DNA of 64,000 nucleotides from Pseudarthrobacter sp. L1SW (GTDB lineage Bacteria > Actinomycetota > Actinomycetes > Actinomycetales > Micrococcaceae): assembly GCF_020809045.1 (NCBI RefSeq), contig NZ_CP078079.1:372001-436000 (forward strand), in the 5' to 3' direction. How positions within the stretch are numbered: the stretch's first letter is position 1; each line of letters begins with the position of its first letter. The notes beneath the pieces were generated by a model. The model saw only the letters and a program-made list of their open reading frames with translations. It ran no database searches and was not told the origin of the DNA. Below, piece after piece: positions 34,250 through 41,958 of the stretch. A program made the position numbers and the translations under genes.

Positions 34250-36484
34250 ATGACGGCTTCAGACCAGCAGCATTCATATAGTCCAGGGATGCCAACAGAT
34301 CCTCCAGGCCCTGCGGCCGCTGCGGTGGAAGCTGCCGACGGCGGGGCCGTAGACCCCCACCTGCTCCAGAAACTCGCGGACGCGCACGGTGTGGGAACCT
34401 CCTTCCAGGGCTGGGACGGGCTGCCGCACACCGTGGCCGAAAGTACCCTGATCAAGGTCCTGGCCGCCCTTGGCGTAAAGGCGGACACCAACCCGGGGAT
34501 TGAGGCCGCGCTGGCGGAAGCGGAACTGGCGCCGTGGCGGCGCATGCTGCCTCCCGCCGTCGTTATCCAGCAGGGCGAGCCGGCGCTGGTCCCGGTCCAT
34601 GTGCCGGACGGTGCCGCCGTCCAGCTAAGCATTGCCCTCGAGGACAGTGCAGGCACTGTGGACGCCGTCCAGCAGGACGTCTGGGAACAGCCCAAGGATA
34701 TCGGCGGCGTGTCCATCGGCCGTGCCACGTTCGCCCTCCCGCAGGACCTGCCGCTTGGCTGGCACACCCTGACCGCCGAGTCCGGTGGCACCACTGCCGT
34801 GGCCACCCTGGTGGTGACGCCGCGCCAGCTGACAACCGCCAAGCCACTTGAACAGCGCCGAGGCTGGGGGCTTGCCACGCAGCTCTACTCCGTCCGCTCC
34901 CGGCGGTCCTGGGGTATTGGCGACTTCGCCGACCTGGCCGACCTTGCCGCCCTCACCGGTGAGCGCGGGGCGGACTACGTGCTGGTGAATCCGCTGCACG
35001 CCGCAGAGCCCGTGCCGCCGGTGCAGCCCTCGCCCTATTCCCCCTCCACCCGGAGGTTCTTCAACCCGCTCTACATCCGGGTGGAGGCGATACCCGAACT
35101 GGCCTACCTGAAGCCGCGCCGGCGTGCAGCGGTGGAGAAGCTTCGGGAGGAAGTCGCGGGGCTCAACAAGGACGCTGGCCGGCTGGACCGGAACGCCGTC
35201 TATGCCGCCAAACTCCAGGCGCTGGAACTGCTCTACCACGCGCGCCGTTCCCCTGCCCGGCAGGCTGCGTTTGATGAGTTCTGCCGGATCTCCGGGACCG
35301 GACTGGACGATTTCGCGCTCTGGTCCGCCATCCGTGAAGACGTTGCGCCGGACGATCCCCTGTGGACGGATCCGGCCACTTCCCTGGGCACACCCCAGGC
35401 CGAGGCGCTGCGGGAAAAGCTTGCGGACAGGATCGGGTTCCACCGCTGGCTGCAGTGGATCTGCGATGAGCAGCTTGAGGAGGCCCAGAAGGCTGCGCTG
35501 CGGTCCGGCATGCGCCTGGGTGTGGTGCACGATCTCGCCGTCGGAGTGGACCACAGCAGTGCCGACGCCTGGACCCTCCGCCACGTGCTCGCTCCGGCCA
35601 CCAGCGTGGGCGCCCCGCCGGACATGTACAACCAGCAGGGCCAGGACTGGGGACAGCCGCCGTGGCACCCCGCCCGCCTGGCCGAGGCCGGCTACCAGCC
35701 GTTCCGGAACATGCTGGCCACGGTCCTGCGGCACGCCGGCGGCATCAGGGTGGACCACATCCTCGGCCTGTTCCGGCTCTGGTGGATCCCGGTTGGCAAT
35801 GCCCCGGGCGATGGCGCCTACGTCCGTTACGACCATGAGGCGCTGATCGGCATCCTTGCTTTGGAGGCCCAGCGCGCCGGAGCTGTGGTGATCGGGGAGG
35901 ACCTGGGAACTTTCGAACCGTGGGTGCGTGACTACCTTGCCGCCCGCGGCATCCTGGGAACGTCCATCCTTTGGTTTGAGTACGACGGCGATTCGCCCCT
36001 GGCGCCGGAAAAGTACCGGACGCAGGCACTTTCCAGCGTCAACACCCACGACCTTCCGCCCACGGCAGGCTACCTTGCCGGCGATCACGTGGCACTGCGC
36101 AGCCGGCTCGAGCTCCTGGAGCGGTCCGAGGAGGAGGAGCGGGCCGAACACAACGCCTCACTGGAGAAAATGCTGGCCCTGCTGCGCGAACGCGGCTACC
36201 TGCCCGGTGACGCCGGCGCGCTGGCGGAGACCGAGGAACGGACCATCGAGGCGCTCCACCTCCTGCTCACCCAGACGCCGTCGGTCCTGCTGGGCGTTGC
36301 GCTTGTGGATGCGGTGGGCGAGCGGCGCGTCCAGAACCAGCCCGGCACCACCGAAGCGCTGTATCCGAACTGGCAGGTTCCGTTGGCCGGGCCGGACGGC
36401 AAGCCCGTGCTCCTTGACGACCTTCCCGCCAACCCGCGGTTCAACTCGCTGCTGGCCGCCGTGGAAGGTGCCCTGCGCAGCTAG
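34250..36484 (+). CDS. malQ: 4-alpha-glucanotransferase (amylomaltase)
   Basis: A 744-residue GH77 enzyme that disproportionates maltodextrins. LYSVRSRRSWGIGDFADLADL, GGIRVDHILGLFRLWWIP (nucleophile Asp), GEDLGTF (acid/base Glu) and SVNTHDLPPTAGY (third catalytic Asp) are all present, in GH77 order. The N-terminal ~170 residues are the beta-sandwich extension typical of actinobacterial MalQ. No signal peptide, so cytoplasmic; the secreted amylase encoded convergently would provide its maltodextrins. A strong terminator follows. Confidence 0.92.
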   Translation: MTASDQQHSYSPGMPTDPPGPAAAAVEAADGGAVDPHLLQKLADAHGVGTSFQGWDGLPHTVAESTLIKVLAALGVKADTNPGIEAALAEAELAPWRRMLPPAVVIQQGEPALVPVHVPDGAAVQLSIALEDSAGTVDAVQQDVWEQPKDIGGVSIGRATFALPQDLPLGWHTLTAESGGTTAVATLVVTPRQLTTAKPLEQRRGWGLATQLYSVRSRRSWGIGDFADLADLAALTGERGADYVLVNPLHAAEPVPPVQPSPYSPSTRRFFNPLYIRVEAIPELAYLKPRRRAAVEKLREEVAGLNKDAGRLDRNAVYAAKLQALELLYHARRSPARQAAFDEFCRISGTGLDDFALWSAIREDVAPDDPLWTDPATSLGTPQAEALREKLADRIGFHRWLQWICDEQLEEAQKAALRSGMRLGVVHDLAVGVDHSSADAWTLRHVLAPATSVGAPPDMYNQQGQDWGQPPWHPARLAEAGYQPFRNMLATVLRHAGGIRVDHILGLFRLWWIPVGNAPGDGAYVRYDHEALIGILALEAQRAGAVVIGEDLGTFEPWVRDYLAARGILGTSILWFEYDGDSPLAPEKYRTQALSSVNTHDLPPTAGYLAGDHVALRSRLELLERSEEEERAEHNASLEKMLALLRERGYLPGDAGALAETEERTIEALHLLLTQTPSVLLGVALVDAVGERRVQNQPGTTEALYPNWQVPLAGPDGKPVLLDDLPANPRFNSLLAAVEGALRS

Positions 36485-36512
36485 CCCGCCGCCGAGGGAT
36501 CGGCTGGCACAG

Positions 36513-36585
36513 CAGCGCGGGGCCCCTTCCCGCCGTCCGATGATTCGGGACGGGCTGGAAGTGGCCCCGCGCTGTCCGCTTTTTT
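36513..36585 (+). terminator. Terminator after malQ
   Basis: CAGCGCGGGGCC (36513-36524) pairs with GGCCCCGCGCTG (36563-36574), with an additional inner stem of the CCCGCCGTCC/GGACGGGC type, followed by TCCGC and TTTTTT (36580-36585). A classical intrinsic terminator; it lies between the convergent malQ and amylase genes and may serve both. Confidence 0.82.
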
Positions 36586-36599
36586 CGCGGAGGACTCCG

Positions 36600-39500
36600 C
36601 TAGCCCGCGGTGATCAGGTGGGTGAAGTGGTCATAGCGGAAGGTGAGCGGGCCGCCGTCGTGCTTGAACACAATGTCGCCACCGGGGGAGGCTCCGCCTG
36701 CGCCGTAGTTAACGTTCCAGGACCGGTCAAGGGCGGCCTTGAACTCGTAGGTGCCCGCGTCCAGGTTCGGCACGGCCAGCTTCCAGATGAGGTCGGCCGG
36801 GTCCAGTGCCAGCTGCGCCTGGTCGCAGGCGGGATCCCAGTCCGAGGCGCAGCCCATTTCGGTGTTCATGCTTCCGGCAGCCGCAACGGCGCCGGGCTGT
36901 TGGGAGGCGTACACGGCCGTGATCAGGTGGGTGGTGTTGTCATAGCGGAACGTCACCGGGCCGCCGGGATGGTCCAGCGTGATGTTCGGCCCGTTGGCTG
37001 CGCCGCCGGCTCCGTAGTTCTCCGCCCAGCCGCCGTTCAGCGCGGCCTTGTACTCGTACTGGCCCGGGTCAAGATCCACCGTGAGCCGCCAGACCTTGTC
37101 GGCAGGGTCCAGCGTCATCATTGCCTTCGGGCAGGTCGGATCCCACTGGCCCGTGCAACCCATGGCTTGGTTCAGGGACCCGACCACGGTCACCGAATTC
37201 GGCTGCGGGGCGTCGCCCACCGTGACGGTCCGGATGTCACTGGCCACGCTGAAACCGGGGCCGGCCATCGTGGCCCGGTACGCCACCTTGGTGCCATCCT
37301 CAAGGCTCGAGATGTCGTCCGAGGCCGAGTAGACGGGTGAGGACTCGTCGGTGGCAACCGTGGTCCACGCGCCGCCGGCGACGCTGCGTTCGAACGTAAC
37401 CACGTGGCTTGCCTTCTCGGGATCGGCTGTGGCGCTGAGCTCCACCGAGCCTTTCACGTTGCTGCCCTCTTCCGGTTTCTGCAGCGTGAGGACGGGCGCG
37501 GGAACGCTTGCCGCGCGGGACTGCGACGTGGCGGTGTGCCCGCCGTTGTCCAGGACGGTGGCGCGGTACTCCACCGCCGTGCCGGCGTCGAAGGCCGCGA
37601 CGTCGTGGAACACCTGGTACGGGGCAGTGTCGTCAGTGCCGATGGGTGTCCAGTCCCCGCCTGCTGCCTTGGCTTCGAAGGTGACCTCGTAGAACGACGA
37701 GCCGTCGACGTCTGCCGTCACCTTGAGGCGCCCGTTGTCACCCTGCGCGGGCGCCGGCTCCTGGAGGACGACGGCGGGCGCCGCCTTGGAGTGCGGGATC
37801 CTCCCGGACGACTCGTACACCACGGCGGAAAGCGGCGGGACGGTGACGGTGAGCTCGCCGTCCACCGAGGTTTTGGCCTCGTCCGCGCCTTCGCCGTAAA
37901 TCCGGGTATAGGTGCGCTTGGCGATGTACGTGGGCACCTCGGCAGTTTGTGGCTGTTCGCTGTTGTTCAGCGCCACAACGTACTCGCGCTGGTCTTCCGC
38001 ATCCGTGCGGGAGAAGGCGTAGATGCCGGCGCCGTCGGAGGCGTAACGGTGCTGGTGGGCGCCGTCCCGCAGGGCCGGGTGCTCCTTGGTGAGTGCGGCA
38101 AGCTCGCTAATCTTCGTGTACAGCGGGTGCCCGGGGTTGAAGTTGTCCTGGGCGTGGGTGGCGTCGGTGCCCAGGAGGTCGTCGTCGAGGTATGCCTCCA
38201 CCTTGCTGCGGAAGAGGGTCTGGCGGGCGTCCTGGTCCCCGCCGGGGCCGGTGAAGCCCTGCTCGTCTCCGTAGTAGATCACGGGGTTGCCGCGGGAGAA
38301 GTACATCAGTTCGTGGGCCAGCTGGTCGCGGGCCACCTTCTCGGCGTCCGTTGCTCCGGGGTTGTCCGCTGCGACGAAGCTGCCGATGCGGCCCATGTCG
38401 TGGTTGCCCAGGAACGTGGGCAGCTGGTACACGTTCGAGTCTGCGTCCGTGTACCAGTCATCGCCTGCGAAGAAGGTCTCCAGCGTCCGGGTGTTCTGGC
38501 CCTTGGACGCGAAGCTCCGCGCTGCCTCCTGGAACGGGAAGTCCAGGACCGCCTGCATCTGGTTGCGGGTGGTGAACTGGGAGGTGAAGCTCTTGGTGGT
38601 ATCAAAGACCTCGCCGAACATAAAGAACTCGTCCTTGCCCTGGGCCTTCGCATAATTGAGGACGTCCGGGCCGAAATCCTGCCAGAACTCGTTGTTGACG
38701 TGCTTCATGGTGTCGATCCGGAAGCCATCCACGCCGAAGTCCCCGATCCAGGTCTTGTAGATATCCTTCATCCCGCTGACCACCTTGGGGTGCTCGGTGA
38801 AGAGGTCATCCAGGCCAAAGAAGTCGCCGTAGTACGCGTCCTCACCGGCGAAGGTGGTGTCGCCCCGGTTGTGGTACAGCGTGGGATCGTTCAGCCAGTC
38901 CGGAACCTTCAGGTTCTGCTCTTCGCCGGTCAACTCGGGAATGTAGGGGAATGATACTTGTGGATCGAGTTTCGGGAAGCTTTCCGAGCCGGCGTAGTCG
39001 CGGTCATCGAACTCCACTCCGTCCGCAGTTTTGTACGGCGCTTCGTCCTTGGAGACGTACCCCTGGCGTGCCTTGTCCTGATAACTGATGACATCCGCGG
39101 TGTGGTTGGTGATGATGTCGAAGTACACCTTCATGCCGCGGGCGTGAGCCTCGTCGATGAGGGCCTTGAGCTCGGCATTGGTGCCCAGGTGCGGGTCTAT
39201 CTGGGTGAAGTCCGTGATCCAGTAGCCGTGGTAGCCGGCCGAGTTGTCCTCCTTCTGTACCGCCTTGTTCTTGAAGCTGGGGGTGAGCCAGATGGAGGTG
39301 GTGCCCAGGCCCTGGATGTAGTCGATTTTGTCCAGCAGGCCCGCCAGGTCTCCGCCGTTGTAGAACCCTTTGTTCGTGGGGTCGAAGCCGGACACCATGG
39401 GATCGCTGCCCAAGCCGCCCTGGTCATTTGCGGTGCTTCCGTTGCTGAAGCGGTCCGCCATCACGAAGTAGAAGTTCTCATCCGTTACGGGGGCGCGGAG

Positions 39501-39674
39501 TGAGTGAAGGGCCGACGCCGATCCTGGGTCTTTCGGGCCAGGCGCGGCTTGGGCGGGGAGGACTGCGGCCGAGACGGCGACGGCGGCTGCCAGCAGCCCG
39601 GCGGCGTAACGGAATGCGGGAGTAGGACAAGTTCGGGCGCGTGGGGGCGCGCTGGGACGGGTGCGGTGTATCAA
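36600..39674 (-). CDS. Secreted GH13 alpha-amylase with C-terminal starch-related modules
   Basis: About 1024 residues starting with TTG at 39674, eight bases after AGGAAGG; a Met 21 codons upstream has no ribosome site. Residues 1-45 form a signal peptide (RYAAGLLAAAVAVSAAVLPAQAA). GH13 regions: DIITNHTAD, GVDGFRIDTMKHV, FMFGEVFD, FLGNHDMGR. After the C-terminal beta domain come two Ig-like segments (YRATVLDNGGHTATSQ, YRATMAGPGFSVASD) and two tandem X25-type modules, each with GSxNxxMGC...DWDP/QWDP...YGAGGA...FRYDxxTHLITA. X25 modules accompany pullulanases. It degrades starch or pullulan outside the cell. A LacI-type operator lies upstream. Confidence 0.9.
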   Translation of the reverse strand: MIHRTRPSAPPRARTCPTPAFRYAAGLLAAAVAVSAAVLPAQAAPGPKDPGSASALHSLRAPVTDENFYFVMADRFSNGSTANDQGGLGSDPMVSGFDPTNKGFYNGGDLAGLLDKIDYIQGLGTTSIWLTPSFKNKAVQKEDNSAGYHGYWITDFTQIDPHLGTNAELKALIDEAHARGMKVYFDIITNHTADVISYQDKARQGYVSKDEAPYKTADGVEFDDRDYAGSESFPKLDPQVSFPYIPELTGEEQNLKVPDWLNDPTLYHNRGDTTFAGEDAYYGDFFGLDDLFTEHPKVVSGMKDIYKTWIGDFGVDGFRIDTMKHVNNEFWQDFGPDVLNYAKAQGKDEFFMFGEVFDTTKSFTSQFTTRNQMQAVLDFPFQEAARSFASKGQNTRTLETFFAGDDWYTDADSNVYQLPTFLGNHDMGRIGSFVAADNPGATDAEKVARDQLAHELMYFSRGNPVIYYGDEQGFTGPGGDQDARQTLFRSKVEAYLDDDLLGTDATHAQDNFNPGHPLYTKISELAALTKEHPALRDGAHQHRYASDGAGIYAFSRTDAEDQREYVVALNNSEQPQTAEVPTYIAKRTYTRIYGEGADEAKTSVDGELTVTVPPLSAVVYESSGRIPHSKAAPAVVLQEPAPAQGDNGRLKVTADVDGSSFYEVTFEAKAAGGDWTPIGTDDTAPYQVFHDVAAFDAGTAVEYRATVLDNGGHTATSQSRAASVPAPVLTLQKPEEGSNVKGSVELSATADPEKASHVVTFERSVAGGAWTTVATDESSPVYSASDDISSLEDGTKVAYRATMAGPGFSVASDIRTVTVGDAPQPNSVTVVGSLNQAMGCTGQWDPTCPKAMMTLDPADKVWRLTVDLDPGQYEYKAALNGGWAENYGAGGAANGPNITLDHPGGPVTFRYDNTTHLITAVYASQQPGAVAAAGSMNTEMGCASDWDPACDQAQLALDPADLIWKLAVPNLDAGTYEFKAALDRSWNVNYGAGGASPGGDIVFKHDGGPLTFRYDHFTHLITAG

Positions 39675-39789
39675 GGCTGAGACCTTCCTGGGAGCGGCGC
39701 TGCTGTACAGGCTTGCCGCCGGGGAAACAGGCGGCAATCGTTGCGTGCCTCAAACAGGTAAGCGTGCTTCCTGTGAGTCACGCCACAAC

Positions 39790-39803
39790 TGTAAGCGCTT
39801 GCA
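39790..39803. promoter_or_regulatory. LacI-family operator TGTAAGCGCTTGCA upstream of the amylase
   Basis: A 14-base near-perfect palindrome centred on the CpG of GCGC, the hallmark of LacI/GalR/MalR operators, 116 bases upstream of the amylase start. No LacI-type regulator is encoded in the window, so the repressor must be elsewhere. Confidence 0.72.
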
Positions 39804-39888
39804 CCGAATAACTCCAGCGTTTTGGCCGCGCGATCCTTGATCCGCCGCCACCGCTTGGATTACGCCCGCTGGCCCCTTCTCGGAACGT

Positions 39889-40947
39889 TTAGCTGGCGGG
39901 CGCCAAGGCAGGGACCAAGGCAGTCGGTGAGGGGGTCTGCACGTCGTCGATCATCCTGGTGGGAATGCCGGTCACGTCATCAAGGGCGAACGTTGCGACG
40001 TTGTCCGACCGCTCGTGGGCGACATGCAAACAGGTCCCCCTGACAAGGTGGTGGCGCGGCCAGTTTCCGCCGCTGGGCGTGTCCTTGACCGGGACCAGTT
40101 CCGTCCCACCGGACACCACTTCGAGGGTGCTGATGATGTTGGAGCCGCGAACGCCCACATACGCGAAACGGCCGTCATGGCCAAGGCAGATCTCGGCGGC
40201 GGAGTCGCCCGGAGCCTTGCCGCCGAAGGTGGCCGGACCACGGAAGATCAGCTCGAAGGTCCCCGCGTCCGGCCGCACGACGAACACCTCAACGGAGTAT
40301 TCGGACACCACGAACACGTTGCCGTTCTGGTGCTGCACAAGATGGCGCGGACCGTTGCCGAAGGGGAGGGCTACCTGGTGGTCAGCCACCAGGCCGGTGC
40401 CGGGCACGTAGTTCCAGACCCGAAGGGTGTCGTGGCCCAGGTCCGTCGTCATGACGCGTCCGTCCGCCAGCATCAGGCTGGCGTGGGCACGGCTTTGCCG
40501 AGGTTCACCCGGGGTGAGACTGGCGTGCGGATCCACCGATGGTGCCGCCGGGAAACAGCCGGTCATCCCGCCGTCGCCATCCAGTTCGTAGAGCAGGACC
40601 TGGCCGTCACCCCAGCAGGCTGCAGTGATGAAGCGGCCCAGGGGGTCCACAGCTACGTGGCACGCCGCTTCTCCGGCTGGTTGTGGATCTCCCAGTGGTT
40701 CCAGACCAAAGTCGCCGGTGCGGCGGAAAGCCCGGACCATCCCGCGCTGTTCCCCTACCGCGTACACCACGGGCAACGTGGGATGAACGGCAAGGAACGA
40801 CGGCGAATCTGCCTTCACCGCCGTCCCCAGCCATCCGAGGCTTCCGTCCTTGTGCGCGGCGAGGGCACCGATGCCATCGGCGCGGCCGCCTCCGTCGGGG
40901 GTGTAGGTGCCGGTCCATATAAGGCCGTACTGGGCAGGTGAAGTCAT
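39889..40947 (-). CDS. Lactonase-fold seven-bladed propeller protein
   Basis: A 352-residue protein of the 6-phosphogluconolactonase-like (Pgl/CarB) beta-propeller family. LIWTGTYTPDGGGRADGIG, FLAVHPTLPVVYAV, CHVAVDPLGRFITAACWGDGQV, GPRHLVQHQNGNVFVVSEYS and YVGVRGSNIIS are successive propeller blades with family motifs. Some members hydrolyse 6-phosphogluconolactone; others have no known role. The ATG at 40947 is preferred over a longer start at 41010. Convergent, unlinked to a pentose-phosphate operon. Confidence 0.82.
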   Translation of the reverse strand: MTSPAQYGLIWTGTYTPDGGGRADGIGALAAHKDGSLGWLGTAVKADSPSFLAVHPTLPVVYAVGEQRGMVRAFRRTGDFGLEPLGDPQPAGEAACHVAVDPLGRFITAACWGDGQVLLYELDGDGGMTGCFPAAPSVDPHASLTPGEPRQSRAHASLMLADGRVMTTDLGHDTLRVWNYVPGTGLVADHQVALPFGNGPRHLVQHQNGNVFVVSEYSVEVFVVRPDAGTFELIFRGPATFGGKAPGDSAAEICLGHDGRFAYVGVRGSNIISTLEVVSGGTELVPVKDTPSGGNWPRHHLVRGTCLHVAHERSDNVATFALDDVTGIPTRMIDDVQTPSPTALVPALAPAS

Positions 40948-41069
40948 AGGTCCATACTGCCAACAAGGTGCTGCCGTGCGGTGTAATTGCGGATTAGCAT
41001 TGGACACCATCCGCCCCAGGTGCGCCGGCCCAGAGAAAGCCGGCTCGTAGCTCGTAGATCGGAGTGCCT

Positions 41070-41891
41070 ATGCCGGCTTCCGGGACATCCGCACCCCTCA
41101 CTCTTGCCGCCATAGTTTCCGCATTGCGGGCCGCCGGTTGTGTTTTCGCCGAGGATGAGGCGGGGCTGCTGGTCAATGAGGCGTCCAGCGCTGCGGCACT
41201 TGCTGGTTGGGTTGCCCGGCGCACCTCCGGCGAACCCCTGGAGTACATTATTGGCTGGGCCGACTTCGACGGACACCGCATGGCGGTGAATCCGGGGGTT
41301 TTTGTGCCCCGGCGCCGGACCCAACTGCTGGTCAATGAGGCAGTGGGACTGCTGCAGGCCGGCCGCTTTCCTTGTCCCCGAGTTGTCGTTGACCTGTGTT
41401 GCGGGTCTGGAGCAGTTGGTGCGGCCATTGCCCGGCGGGCCCCCGGCGCCGAGCTGCATGCCGGGGACCTGGACCCGGAGGCCGTGAAGTGCGCCCGCGT
41501 CAACGTGGGAGCGGTGGGCGGACACGTGTACGAAGGGGACCTGTTCTCAGCGCTCCCGCGCAAGCTCCAGGGCCGGGTGCATGTCATGGCCGTTAATGCC
41601 CCCTATGTCCCCACAGATGCGATACGAACCATGCCGCCGGAAGCCCGTCTTTATGAATCGCGGACAGCACTCGACGGCGGCGCGGACGGGCTCGACTTTC
41701 ACCGTCGCGTGGCAGCCGGTGCCCTGGACTGGCTCTCCTCCAACGGGCATCTGCTCATTGAGACCAGTGAGCAGCAGGCTGAGGGAACAGCATCCATTGT
41801 GGCTGCGTCAGGCCTTGCCGTCCGGATAGTCCACTCGGACGAACTCAACGGCACGGTGGTCATTGGCAGCGCCGGTTTTGGCGCCTCTTAA
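41070..41891 (+). CDS. PrmC/HemK-like N5-glutamine methyltransferase paralogue
   Basis: A 273-residue SAM-dependent methyltransferase. VVDLCCGSGAVGAAIARRAPGAELHAGDLDPEAVKCAR is the SAM site; RTSGEPLEYIIGWADFDGHRMAVNPGVFVPRRRTQLLVNEA is the PrmC N-terminal hallmark. Release-factor methyltransferases have NPPY at the active site; here it is NAPYVP. That and the short N-terminal domain fit the 'putative protein N5-glutamine methyltransferase' subgroup rather than PrmC itself. The ATG follows GGAG by five bases. Substrate unknown. Confidence 0.8.
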   Translation: MPASGTSAPLTLAAIVSALRAAGCVFAEDEAGLLVNEASSAAALAGWVARRTSGEPLEYIIGWADFDGHRMAVNPGVFVPRRRTQLLVNEAVGLLQAGRFPCPRVVVDLCCGSGAVGAAIARRAPGAELHAGDLDPEAVKCARVNVGAVGGHVYEGDLFSALPRKLQGRVHVMAVNAPYVPTDAIRTMPPEARLYESRTALDGGADGLDFHRRVAAGALDWLSSNGHLLIETSEQQAEGTASIVAASGLAVRIVHSDELNGTVVIGSAGFGAS

Positions 41892-41958
41892 GCTTGGTTG
41901 TGCCGGCGTCGGCACCTCTTAAGCTTGCCCTACCGGAGTGATTGCGCCCTTGGGCTCC

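Noticed and set aside
37404..38954. Long open frame antisense to the amylase
   Set aside because: Shadow frame; the amylase strand shows all GH13 motifs and a signal peptide.
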